Positions 15,545 through 23,108 of a stretch of 32,406 bases of DNA are shown here, in pieces (the first letter of the stretch is position 1; each line of letters opens with the position of its first letter). The notes under the pieces were generated by a model that made no database searches, had not been told where the DNA came from, and worked only from the letters and a program-made list of their open reading frames with translations. A program made the position numbers and the translations under genes. Source of the stretch: Candidatus Omnitrophota bacterium (GTDB lineage: Bacteria; Omnitrophota; Gorgyraeia; DAOVKU01); contig DAOVKU010000006.1 in the NCBI GenBank assembly GCA_030631665.1, positions 1-32,406 of the forward strand, written 5' to 3'.

Positions 15545-15994
15545 ATGTCAAAAATAAGAAAAATAAAACAGCAGTTTATAAATCTTTTAACAGCGAATCA
15601 TGAACCCAGACAAATAGCTTTAAGTGTAGCTATTGGTATATTTATTGGTATAACCCCTTTTTATGGTTTACAAATCTGGATAGCATTGCTTGTGGTTTTA
15701 CTAATACCAAAGATTAATAAATTGTCTATTATTTTGGGCACGCAAGTTTCACTGCCTCCGATTTATGTTTTTGTTTGCTTGATAAACCATCGAATAGGAA
15801 AGTTTGTTTTATGCAAACCGCAACCGTCTTTATCTTTGGCTATTTTTAAAAAGTTTACCTGGGAAAATTTTATTGATATTTTCATGTCGCTTTCTGTGGG
15901 CGGCGTCATTTTTGGTATGATATGTTCCGTATTGGCATATTTCGTAACATTAAAAATAATAGCTATCCTGCGCAATAAGAGAAATAAAGAATAA
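15545..15994 (+). CDS. DUF2062 membrane protein
   Basis: A 149-aa membrane protein of the DUF2062 family. It shows the characteristic opening EPRQIALSVAIGIFIGITPFYGLQ followed by hydrophobic segments (about residues 25-45, 50-78 and 110-135) and ends in a basic tail. The function of this family is unknown; it often occurs near envelope or glycosyltransferase genes. The start ATG 15545 has only a weak AGG ahead of it. It is flanked on both sides by palindromic repeats, so it is probably not tightly coupled to its neighbours. Confidence 0.85.
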   Translation: MSKIRKIKQQFINLLTANHEPRQIALSVAIGIFIGITPFYGLQIWIALLVVLLIPKINKLSIILGTQVSLPPIYVFVCLINHRIGKFVLCKPQPSLSLAIFKKFTWENFIDIFMSLSVGGVIFGMICSVLAYFVTLKIIAILRNKRNKE

Positions 15995-15998
15995 CTAC

Positions 15999-16012
15999 CA
16001 CCGCATAGGCGG
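15999..16012 (+). repeat. Degenerate GGCGG palindrome
   Basis: An ACCGCATAGGCGG-like sequence, apparently a decayed member of the GTCCGCC-NNN-GGCGGAC family; it shares the ATAGGCGG half with the copy at 15461. Confidence 0.5.
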
Positions 16013-16063
16013 CAATAATTATGACTTGCTAGACTTTGGCGCGTAAGGCTGGTAAGCTTGTGG

Positions 16064-16086
16064 TGTGCGAGGTTAAGCCTCGCACA
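16064..16086 (+). repeat. TGTGCGAGG palindrome, copy 2
   Basis: TGTGCGAGG-TTAAG-CCTCGCACA, a perfect 9-bp stem. It is identical in stem and loop to copy 1 and lies 28 bp upstream of the DUF72 start. Confidence 0.9.
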
Positions 16087-16113
16087 GGTTAAGAGCTTGG
16101 CGGAGAAAATAAA

Positions 16114-16902
16114 TTGGGTCATAAAATTTTTATCGGAACTTCCGGCTGGAGTTATAAACACTGGAGAGGTATTTTTTATCCAAAAGACCTGCCGGCTAAC
16201 AAATGGTTTGAATATTACTGCCGCTATTTTCAGACAGTTGAAATAAATAATAGTTTCTATTGTTTGCCGACGATTAAAACCTTTAAAACCTGGTATGCCA
16301 ACGCCCCGAAGGATTTTATATTTTCTGTTAAAGGAAGTCGCTTTATCACTCACATGAAGAAATTAAAAGAACCGCGAAAATCAGTAAAAAAATTCCTAAC
16401 TCACGCTTCTTATTTAAAAGAAAAATTAGGGCCCGTGCTTTTTCAGCTTCCGCCGCACTGGAAAGTGAATATCGAACGTTTATCAACCTTCATAAAGAGC
16501 TTATCCACGGGGATACCCCTTGGGGCACAGGTAGGCCTGCCTAATTCCTTTGAAGGAAGGGTCTTACCCGGAAATTTGAAATTTGTTTTTGAATTCCGGG
16601 GAAATTCGTGGTTTAATAAAAGAATCTTCGAACTTTTAAATAAAGAGGATCAAGCATTTTGTACACATGATATGCGCGGGATAGATTGCCCGCGCCTTAT
16701 GACCGATAAATTAGCTTATATTAGATTTCATGGCACCACTCAAATTTATGGAGGCAAATACAGCAGGAAACAACTTAAAGATTGGGCCAGCTTTATTAGA
16801 AAATGTGCAAAAAATGGCGAAGTCTACGTTTATTTTAATAACGATGCGCAGGGATATGCCATTGAGAATGCCCTTATGTTGAAGAAAATTCTTAAGGAAT
16901 AA
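16114..16902 (+). CDS. DUF72 family protein interrupted by an in-frame repeat
   Basis: A 262-aa DUF72 protein, a TIM-barrel family of unknown function. The signature opening GTSGWSYKHWRGIFYPKDLP is present, followed by VEINNSFYCLPT, FSVKGSRFITH, GPVLFQLPPHWKVN, FEFRGNSWF, YIRFHG and VYFNND. The start is TTG 16114, with GGAG eight bases upstream. Between IERLSTFIKSL and PGNLKFVFEF, where homologues run on directly, there are 21 extra residues (STGIPLGAQVGLPNSFEGRVL in two parts: STGIPLGAQV and GLPNSFEGRVL). They are encoded by a 63-bp repeat flanked by CTTA on both sides. The frame is preserved, so the protein may still fold with a surface loop. Confidence 0.92.
   Translation: MGHKIFIGTSGWSYKHWRGIFYPKDLPANKWFEYYCRYFQTVEINNSFYCLPTIKTFKTWYANAPKDFIFSVKGSRFITHMKKLKEPRKSVKKFLTHASYLKEKLGPVLFQLPPHWKVNIERLSTFIKSLSTGIPLGAQVGLPNSFEGRVLPGNLKFVFEFRGNSWFNKRIFELLNKEDQAFCTHDMRGIDCPRLMTDKLAYIRFHGTTQIYGGKYSRKQLKDWASFIRKCAKNGEVYVYFNNDAQGYAIENALMLKKILKE
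16501..16566 (+). repeat. In-frame repeat element inside the DUF72 gene
   Basis: This 66-bp block is about 89% identical, without gaps, to bases 65-130 in comEC (7 mismatches by hand count). It is read in the same phase in both genes. CTTA occurs at 16500-16503 and 16563-16566, a possible short target duplication. Internal palindromic pieces include GGGGATACCCC. Confidence 0.88.
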
Positions 16903-16924
16903 ACCAATAATAGAGGGACAAAAA

Positions 16925-18115
16925 ATGCAGAAAAAACTTTTCCACGTTGCAAATGAAAGAGATATACTTAATGGCCGCGTAACAGATACTTATTTTCAGC
17001 GAACGGTAAAAATTTTAAAAGAGAAAAAAATTGGCAAAGAAGTGACGGCAGAAATAAGGACCACCCATCTACCTGGCCAGTGGAAGTGGGCAGTTCTGGC
17101 AGGTTTGGAAGAATGCCTTAAAATGCTCGGGGCCCTAAACATAAAAATTACGGTAGAAGGCCTTAGAGAAGGAACAATCTTTGAAAGCTCTCAGCCGGTA
17201 TTAGCCATTAAAGGCCGGTATCTTGATTTTTGTGTGCATGAAACAGCTATTCTCGGCCTTTTATGCCAGGCATCCGGCATTGCTACTGCCGCCGCCAGAT
17301 GCAAGAAGGCAGCGGGGCAAAGGGCTGTTTTAAGTTTTGGAGCCAGAAGAATGCATCCGGCGATATCGGTTATGGTTGAACGCAATGCTTATATCGGCGG
17401 TTGCGATGGTGCTTCAGTGGCAATGAGCGAAGATTTTATAGGGCAAGCACCCAAAGGTACTATGCCCCATTCACTTATTATTTTGATGGGCGATACTGTT
17501 TGCGCCGCCAGGGCTTTTAATGAAACTATGTCAGGTAATATAAAAACCGTAGCCCTGATAGATACTTTTAACGATGAGAAAATTGAAGCCGTGAGGGTAG
17601 CAAGGGCGTTGGGCAAAAAGCTTTTTGCCGTGCGAATTGATACCCCCAGAAACAGACGCGGCGACTTTTTAAGCCAGTTACAGGAAGTTCGGTGGGAGCT
17701 GGATTTGCGTGGTTTTAAGGATGTCAAAATATTTGTTTCAGGGGGCATAGAGGAATCAGATATTTTAAAGCTAAATTCTGTGACAGATGCCTATGGTGTT
17801 GGAACTTATATATCCAATGCCCCCACCATTGATTTTTCTTTTGATATTGTTGAAATTGATGGTCTTCCCATTGCCAAAAGAGGCAAAGAATCGGGGGCAA
17901 AGAAAGTTTTGCGATGCGCTAAGTGCCTCTATTCAAAAATTGTTCCTATAAATGATAAGTCAACTCAGAGGTGTCCATACGGAGGGATTTTAAAAAATAT
18001 CACCAAAACCTTTATTAAAAACGGCAAACTTATCGCTGAGCTAAAACCTGCTGCGGAAATCAGAAAGTATGTTTTAAAACAGTTTAAGTTGGTGAAGTTG
18101 GAAGAAGCAAAATAA
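16925..18115 (+). CDS. pncB: Nicotinate phosphoribosyltransferase
   Basis: Converts nicotinate and PRPP to nicotinate mononucleotide in NAD salvage. The 396-aa product opens with DILNGRVTDTYFQRT and contains the phosphoribosyltransferase core LCQASGIATAAARCKKAA, SFGARRMHPA, GGCDGASVAM and later IFVSGGIEESDI with GVGTYISNAP, the phosphate-binding barrel loops. It resembles the compact archaeal-type NAPRTase more than E. coli PncB. The C-terminus has a CAKCLYSK plus RCPYGG pair that looks like a small zinc site. GAGGGA precedes ATG 16925. It lies 22 bp after the DUF72 gene. Confidence 0.9.
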   Translation: MQKKLFHVANERDILNGRVTDTYFQRTVKILKEKKIGKEVTAEIRTTHLPGQWKWAVLAGLEECLKMLGALNIKITVEGLREGTIFESSQPVLAIKGRYLDFCVHETAILGLLCQASGIATAAARCKKAAGQRAVLSFGARRMHPAISVMVERNAYIGGCDGASVAMSEDFIGQAPKGTMPHSLIILMGDTVCAARAFNETMSGNIKTVALIDTFNDEKIEAVRVARALGKKLFAVRIDTPRNRRGDFLSQLQEVRWELDLRGFKDVKIFVSGGIEESDILKLNSVTDAYGVGTYISNAPTIDFSFDIVEIDGLPIAKRGKESGAKKVLRCAKCLYSKIVPINDKSTQRCPYGGILKNITKTFIKNGKLIAELKPAAEIRKYVLKQFKLVKLEEAK

Positions 18116-18161
18116 AAAATGTTAAGCACTTTCTAAGAACTATAGATATTTGGAGATATAA

Positions 18162-18821
18162 ATGAAAAAGACGTTTTTTTCAGGAAGACTTGTTCCTATG
18201 GTTGCTTTACTTATTTCTTTGGCTTGCTGTGTATTATTAATTAAAGCGCCTTTGAATAAAATTATATTTCTAATTGTGCTTAGCACTGGCGTTATCGCCA
18301 TAGCTATGTTTATAATAACTACAATTTCACTTGTTTTACAAAATCTATTAAGGTTTTTTGATAGAAAATTTAATAGCGAGGATATTGTAAAAAAGAGACC
18401 CTTTGGAATAAAATTTATAAGTTTTCTTTATTTTTTGGGATTAGCCAACATTTCTTATCTATTTCGCGATGTTCATGTACCTGTTTTTGGCATGGTCGTA
18501 GGGGGAGTTTGGGCGAAATTATGGTATTTTTCATGGATAGTCATAGGTCTTTATATAGCAATAGGCTTTCTTAGACTCCTAAAATCTGCCTGGATTATTT
18601 GCGTTATTAGTTCTTTGTTTTGGGTTATAATCGGCATGGTTAATTATTTTTTTCTTACAAATGCAGAGATGCTTCAGTTAATTGCGGCACCTGTAAAAAA
18701 TGAATTAATTTTTATTAATACATGTAAATTAGGTGCCGTTTTTGGCGTAATTATCAGCCTGTTATTTTTATTGTATATTTACTCAAAAAGAAAGATTTTT
18801 AATGTCGAATTTAATCTATAG
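18162..18821 (+). CDS. Hypothetical polytopic membrane protein
   Basis: I do not recognise this 219-aa protein. It has about six or seven hydrophobic segments (roughly residues 10-30, 35-60, 83-100, 108-135, 142-168 and 188-210) joined by short loops, one of them basic (FDRKFNSEDIVKKRPFG). No enzyme motif is visible. GGAG sits upstream of ATG 18162. It opens a run of poorly conserved membrane or exported proteins between the housekeeping blocks. Confidence 0.7.
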   Translation: MKKTFFSGRLVPMVALLISLACCVLLIKAPLNKIIFLIVLSTGVIAIAMFIITTISLVLQNLLRFFDRKFNSEDIVKKRPFGIKFISFLYFLGLANISYLFRDVHVPVFGMVVGGVWAKLWYFSWIVIGLYIAIGFLRLLKSAWIICVISSLFWVIIGMVNYFFLTNAEMLQLIAAPVKNELIFINTCKLGAVFGVIISLLFLLYIYSKRKIFNVEFNL

Positions 18822-18907
18822 CATTAAAAGTTACTAAGTTGTATCAGGCATTTTTTGTGTTTTTGAAGAGTGTTGAAAATTTTTATAAAAACGAAGGAGG
18901 ATATGAT

Positions 18908-19885
18908 ATGAAAAAAATTTTAAAATATCTTATTTTGACCCTTTTTCTACTGAGTGCTGTATTTGTTGGTTTGGCAGAGGCAGGGTCGCCTTATCTTAGA
19001 TACTGGATTATTTGTGGTCCTTTTGAAAACGCCAAGTTAGATACAGAATGCATTAGAGATGAGGCGAGCTTTACTCCTATTCCCGGCGAGGTTATAAGGG
19101 GCAAGAGATGCAGGACTTATCTTTCATGTGAAGATAAAATAAATTTTGATTTAGAAGAGCTATTTGGCCTGCATGAAAATGCTGTTGCTTATGCTTTTAT
19201 TGAGGTCTATTCTTCCACTGCCAGAAAAGTTAAACTATATCTTGGTTCAGACGACAGCATTAAGGTATGGCTGAACGGAGAGAATATATTTACTAACGAT
19301 GCTATAAGAGGTCTTGTCTTTGACGAGGATAAGATAGATGTTAGGTTAAAATCCGGCTGGAACCGACTGTTGATAAAAGTTTACAATAACGAATGGGCGT
19401 GGAATTTTTCAGCCAGGTTTATCAGACGTGGTGGTAGCGGTGTCGAAGATTTAACCTATCGGCCGCCTATGATGTATCAATTATCAGTAAAAGGAGTTGA
19501 GGCTTCTTCAACACGGGAAGTTGACCCGGAAAGAGAAGAAACCTTTGATGCCAAAAACGCTATTGATAAAAACAGGCGGACCAAATGGTCAAGTGATTGG
19601 CGGGATCCTCAGTGGATAACCATTAATTTGGGAAGACAAAAATTAATAAAAAAGATACTCTTAAACTGGGAGTCTTATGCTAAGAATTATTCTATAGAGC
19701 TTTCCAGTAATAAGATAAGCTGGAGAAACGTTTACTCTACAGACAGCGGAGATGGCGGTCAGGATGTTATTAATTTAAAAGAACCTATTAAGGCTCGCTA
19801 TATCAGGGTAACCGGCACCCAGCGCGGAACACCCTATGGATATGCTCTATGGGAATTACAAGCCTTTAGTGAAAAAAAACAATGA
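18908..19885 (+). CDS. Secreted discoidin (F5/8 type C)-domain protein
   Basis: A 325-aa exported protein. A cleavable signal peptide (MKKILKYLILTLFLLSAVFV, then GLAEAGS) is followed by a beta-rich domain with YLGSDDSIKVWLNGE and LKSGWNRLLIKVYNN, resembling PA14 or sugar-binding jelly-roll modules. The C-terminal domain (about residues 190-320) looks like F5/8 type C: ASSTREVDPE, NAIDKNRRTKWSSDW, DPQWITINLG and ARYIRVTGTQRG. Such modules bind carbohydrate or other surface polymers; no catalytic domain is visible, so it is probably a binding protein at the surface or in the periplasm. The strong site AAGGAGG precedes ATG 18908; the track start at 18839 is too early. Confidence 0.78.
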   Translation: MKKILKYLILTLFLLSAVFVGLAEAGSPYLRYWIICGPFENAKLDTECIRDEASFTPIPGEVIRGKRCRTYLSCEDKINFDLEELFGLHENAVAYAFIEVYSSTARKVKLYLGSDDSIKVWLNGENIFTNDAIRGLVFDEDKIDVRLKSGWNRLLIKVYNNEWAWNFSARFIRRGGSGVEDLTYRPPMMYQLSVKGVEASSTREVDPEREETFDAKNAIDKNRRTKWSSDWRDPQWITINLGRQKLIKKILLNWESYAKNYSIELSSNKISWRNVYSTDSGDGGQDVINLKEPIKARYIRVTGTQRGTPYGYALWELQAFSEKKQ

Positions 19886-19907
19886 TTGAGAAATGGTAGG
19901 AGGAAGA

Positions 19908-20318
19908 ATGAAAGGCATCATCATTTGTATAATAATTAGCTTAGGCTTTTTGGCCCCACTATCTTTTGCCGAGACAATTGGCAAAACCGATAAAGAAGTA
20001 TGCGCTATCGCCGAACCTATTTTAGACAACATCTTTGACGGGATAAAAACAGATAGCTATGGGAAGTGGTCAAGAGATTTTGATCCGACCATGAAAGAGG
20101 TGCTTTCGAAAGAGAAATTCGCAGAAACTAATCAGCAGGTAAAAGAGCGAATGGGAAACTGCGTGTCTCGCGAATATCTTGCTTTCTTAAACAAAGGCGA
20201 GATGACAATGATTTTATGGAAGGCCGTTTTTGATAAAACCAAAGATGATGTTTTAATTACACTGGTTCTATCTAAGCGAGACGGCAAATATCAGGTTACC
20301 GGTTTGTGGTTCCAATAA
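19908..20318 (+). CDS. Small exported protein, DUF3887-like
   Basis: A 136-aa protein with a signal peptide ending in LSFAETIG and a mature domain of about 115 residues. The pattern of helix (YGKWSRDFDPTMKEVLSKEKF), a glycine turn, then paired strands (MILWKAVFDKT, VLITLVLSKRDGKYQVTGLWF) resembles DUF3887-type alpha+beta domains, in which a small cone-like fold follows a signal peptide. Function is unknown. AGGAGGAAG lies just before ATG 19908, and the gene follows the discoidin protein by 22 bp, so the two are likely co-transcribed. Confidence 0.68.
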   Translation: MKGIIICIIISLGFLAPLSFAETIGKTDKEVCAIAEPILDNIFDGIKTDSYGKWSRDFDPTMKEVLSKEKFAETNQQVKERMGNCVSREYLAFLNKGEMTMILWKAVFDKTKDDVLITLVLSKRDGKYQVTGLWFQ

Positions 20319-20517
20319 AAATCAAAGTTTAAAAGCCAAAAGCCCACCGGTTGATTTTAGATACTATGCCCAGAGAAAAGATAACCCGAAGACAAAAGAA
20401 TATATCAAGATTATTAAAAGAGAGAAAGAGCCTGGTTACCAATAAGATAAAACTAACTTTGCCGAAGAAAAAAAAGTGATTTTTGTCAAATTAAGATTTG
20501 CCGGATGAGAAAAGGAA

Positions 20518-21327
20518 ATGCTTAAAGGCATAATATATATATTTATAGGACTGGTCTTGCTTTTTGGATATATTAAATATATTGAGAGCCGTGGCATATT
20601 CTTTCCCCTTAGAGATGTTGAAACCACACCTTCTTTTTTACATATTCCCTTCGAGGATGTGTATATCAAAACAGAAGATAATATTAAAATAAACGGCTGG
20701 TTTATTCCCAAAGAAGGCGCAAAGTATACTATTTTATTTTGCCACGGCAATGCCGGTAACATCGGAAATAGATTAGAAAAAATAATTCTTCTTCGAGAGG
20801 CAAATGTAAATATTTTTATCATTGATTACAGGGGATACGGAAAGAGCCAGGGAAGACCAACTGAACAAGGATTATATCTGGATGCCGCAGCAGCTTACAA
20901 TTATTTGCTGGATAAACGTGAGATTAAAGCGGAAAATATTATATTATATGGAGAATCCGTAGGCACAGCAGTTATTATAAATCTTGCTTCAACGGCAAAG
21001 ATTGCCGGATTAATAGCAGAGGGAGGATTTAGCACCGGCAGGGATATGGGGAGGGAAATATATCCTTTTTTGCCATCGTTTGTTTTTTCCAATAAATTTG
21101 ATTCGCTGTCAAAAATTAAAAATATCAACGAACCCAAATTATTTATTCACAGCAGAGATGATGAAATAATTCCTTTTAGTCTGGCGAAGAAACTTTTCGA
21201 TACCGCCGGAGAGCCAAAACAATTAAAAGAGATAAAGGGTTCTCATAATAGTTGCTTTTTTGATTGCCGGGAGGCTTGCCTGAGCTGTATTAAGTCATTT
21301 ATTGAGCAACTTCAGGGCTTCCGTTAG
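20518..21327 (+). CDS. Membrane-anchored alpha/beta hydrolase (ABHD13/17-like)
   Basis: A 269-aa serine hydrolase with one N-terminal membrane anchor (IIYIFIGLVLLFGYIKYI). The fold signatures are HGNAGNIGNR (oxyanion region), DYRGYGKSQG, the nucleophile elbow GESVG, the acid in HSRDDEIIP and the histidine in KGSHNS, so the Ser-Asp-His triad is complete. Relatives act as esterases, depalmitoylases or peptidases; the substrate cannot be deduced. AAGGAA precedes ATG 20518. The 199-bp spacer upstream shows no clear gene. Confidence 0.85.
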   Translation: MLKGIIYIFIGLVLLFGYIKYIESRGIFFPLRDVETTPSFLHIPFEDVYIKTEDNIKINGWFIPKEGAKYTILFCHGNAGNIGNRLEKIILLREANVNIFIIDYRGYGKSQGRPTEQGLYLDAAAAYNYLLDKREIKAENIILYGESVGTAVIINLASTAKIAGLIAEGGFSTGRDMGREIYPFLPSFVFSNKFDSLSKIKNINEPKLFIHSRDDEIIPFSLAKKLFDTAGEPKQLKEIKGSHNSCFFDCREACLSCIKSFIEQLQGFR

Positions 21328-21349
21328 TGAGCATTGAGATAATCCTTGT

Positions 21350-21372
21350 TGTGCGAGGCTTAACCTCGCACA
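21350..21372 (-). repeat. TGTGCGAGG palindrome, copy 3 (inverted)
   Basis: TGTGCGAGG-CTTAA-CCTCGCACA. The loop is the reverse complement of copies 1 and 2, so the whole 23-bp unit is present in the opposite orientation. It follows the hydrolase gene by about 22 bp. Confidence 0.9.
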
Positions 21373-21446
21373 TATTTTCTTTAAGTGATGATAATGAGAA
21401 TTTTTTACTGAAATTATCTTAAAAATTTTGCTTTAAAAAAAATTTA

Positions 21447-21455
21447 TGCTATAAT
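21447..21455 (+). promoter_or_regulatory. Extended -10 promoter
   Basis: TGCTATAAT: a perfect -10 box with the TGn extension. The -35 region (TTTGCT at 17 bp) is weak, as is common for extended -10 promoters. The predicted start is near 21462, about 50 nt before the TTG start at 21512. Confidence 0.68.
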
Positions 21456-21511
21456 GGCATGCTATGGTAAGAAATAAAAAATTAGGATAATTAAAAAAAA
21501 GGGGGGCGGCT

Positions 21512-21829
21512 TTGTTCGAGGGCCAAAAAGTAAAAATAAGATTAAAAAAGAATCATTCTGAACAAAAAATGAGGGTGTTTGTCGGCAGAGTTCTTTATAT
21601 GAACAACGACTGGTTAAAAGTAGAGGGGAAATTTTATACTCTTGCCAAGGGAGAAAGGATGCCGAGAATCGATGAGAAAAACCGGGTATTGGGTATTCCG
21701 CGTGAGAATATAAGCATCATAAGGATTCTTCCTCAGGATATTGATTTTGATAATCTACAATATACTATTAAAGACAACAGATTAATGATAAGCGTAGGAG
21801 ATAATCAACCGGTAAGCATTAGTGAATAG
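21512..21829 (+). CDS. Small hypothetical protein, possibly Sm-like beta-barrel
   Basis: I do not recognise the family of this 105-aa protein. It begins at TTG 21512 behind a G-rich ribosome site. The sequence is a series of short amphipathic strands (GQKVKIRLKK, MRVFVGRVLYMNNDWLKVEG, KFYTLAKGE) followed by RVLGIPRENISIIRILP. The alternation and the phrase 'GRVLYMNNDWLKVEGKFYTL' recall an Sm/Hfq-type barrel, which is inference from pattern alone. The gene has its own promoter and intrinsic terminator, so it is expressed independently of its neighbours, just upstream of prfB and secA. Confidence 0.65.
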   Translation: MFEGQKVKIRLKKNHSEQKMRVFVGRVLYMNNDWLKVEGKFYTLAKGERMPRIDEKNRVLGIPRENISIIRILPQDIDFDNLQYTIKDNRLMISVGDNQPVSISE

Positions 21830-21852
21830 ATAGAAATTTTGAATTTTTTAAC

Positions 21853-21887
21853 AAATGTGCGATGCGAAACCATCGCACATTTTTTTT
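21853..21887 (+). terminator. Intrinsic terminator
   Basis: AAATGTGCGATG-CGAAAC-CATCGCACATTT, a 12-bp perfect stem followed by a T-tract. The core GTGCGA/TCGCAC matches the TGTGCGAGG palindrome family, suggesting the terminator derives from, or seeded, that repeat. Confidence 0.88.
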
Positions 21888-21895
21888 AATCTATC

Positions 21896-21924
21896 TTGCA
21901 ATTAAATACGATATATGTTAAAAT
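21896..21924 (+). promoter_or_regulatory. prfB promoter candidate
   Basis: TTGCAA (21896-21901), a 17-bp spacer and TAAAAT (21919-21924) preceded by TGT (extended -10). A second perfect TATAAT at 21949-21954 lacks a good -35. It likely drives prfB and perhaps secA and lnt. Confidence 0.55.
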
Positions 21925-21993
21925 TCAATGAAAATGCAATTTATGGAGTATAATAAATATAAATAGTTTATTTAAATTAAAGGTGAAGACGAG

Positions 21994-23101
21994 ATGAATA
22001 AAAGTGAACTTACCCAAAAACTTATAGATATAAATGAAAAGTTAGAAGACACGCGAGGTTATCTTTGACCTGGATCAGAACCTGAAAGAAATAAAAGAGT
22101 TAGAGAAAAAGACTCACGGACCCTCCTTCTGGAAAAATACAAAATCCAACCATTCTAATATTCAGAAATTAAAACGCCTGAAGTCCAGAGTTGCTATCTG
22201 GCAAAGAACCAAAAAGGAACACGAAGAGCTTAAAGAATTGCTTGAGTTAACAGAAGAAAGCGATCTCAAAAGCCTCCAGGAAATCGAAGAATCAGCAAAT
22301 GAAGTTTGCGAAGAGATCAAAACTATCGAATTCAATAGCTTATTAAGCGGTGAATTCGATGCCAATAATGTCATCTTGAGTATTCACGCCGGCGCCGGAG
22401 GCACCGAATCCTGCGATTGGGTTAGCATGTTAATGCGTATGTATAGCAAGTGGGTAGAGGATAGGAAATTTAAGATAAAAATTGTTGATATTTTAGCAGG
22501 GGACGAAGCAGGCATTAAAAAGGTGACGGTGATGATAAAAGGTGACTATGCCTACGGATATTTGAAGGCAGAAAGTGGGGTGCATCGACTGGTGCGGATT
22601 TCTCCTTTTGATTCCAATAAAAGGAGACATACCTCATTTGCCTCGGTAGATGCAATTCCCGAAGTAGAAAACGATATAAAAATAGATATAAGTAGTTCAG
22701 ATTTAAGAATAGATACTTATCGCTCAAGCGGAGCCGGAGGCCAGCACGTCAACGTTACCGATTCAGCAGTGAGAATAACGCATTTGCCCACAGGTATAGT
22801 TGTTCAATGCCAGAACGAACGCTCTCAGCATCAGAATAAATTTATGGCTATGAAAGTGCTGAAAGCCAGACTCTATGAATTAGAGAGAAAAAAACAAAAA
22901 GAAAAGCTGGAAAAACTTTATGGCCAGAAGGGTGAAATTGCCTGGGGCAATCAAATTCGCTCTTACGTGTTTACGCCTTATACTATGGTAAAAGACCACC
23001 GCACAGGATATAGCACCGGGAATGTGGAGGCGGTTATGAATGGAGAGCTGGATGAATTTATCCAGGCTTATCTTAAAATGAAGACCAAGCCTACGGAGTA
23101 A
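21994..23101 (+). CDS. prfB: Peptide chain release factor 2 (RF2), with +1 programmed frameshift
   Basis: RF2 terminates translation at UGA and UAA. The first 24 codons from ATG 21994 end at an in-frame TGA (22066-22068); shifting +1 at CTT TGA joins the long downstream frame, giving about 368 aa, the normal RF2 length. The ORF track lists only part of the second frame (22238). The anticodon-like SPF motif (RISPFDSNKRRHTSF) confirms RF2, and GAGGQHVNVTDSAVRITH holds the GGQ peptidyl-hydrolysis motif. The frameshift makes RF2 autoregulatory: low RF2 increases shifting. AGGTGA lies ahead of the ATG. secA follows 7 bp downstream. Confidence 0.95.
22055..22069 (+). promoter_or_regulatory. prfB +1 frameshift site
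   Basis: GAGGT-TAT-CTT-TGA-C. The slippery CTTTGAC is canonical, but the internal Shine-Dalgarno-like element is only GAGGT, compared with AGGGGG in E. coli, at the expected short spacing. Confidence 0.92.
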
Positions 23102-23108
23102 AAAACAA

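Noticed and set aside
20336-20442. Open out-of-frame stretch after the DUF3887-like gene that could be a degraded gene tail (VDFRYYAQRKDNPKTKEY)
   Set aside because: Only about 45 codons with no start codon or ribosome site; AT-rich DNA produces such lysine-rich frames by chance. Too weak to call a pseudogene.
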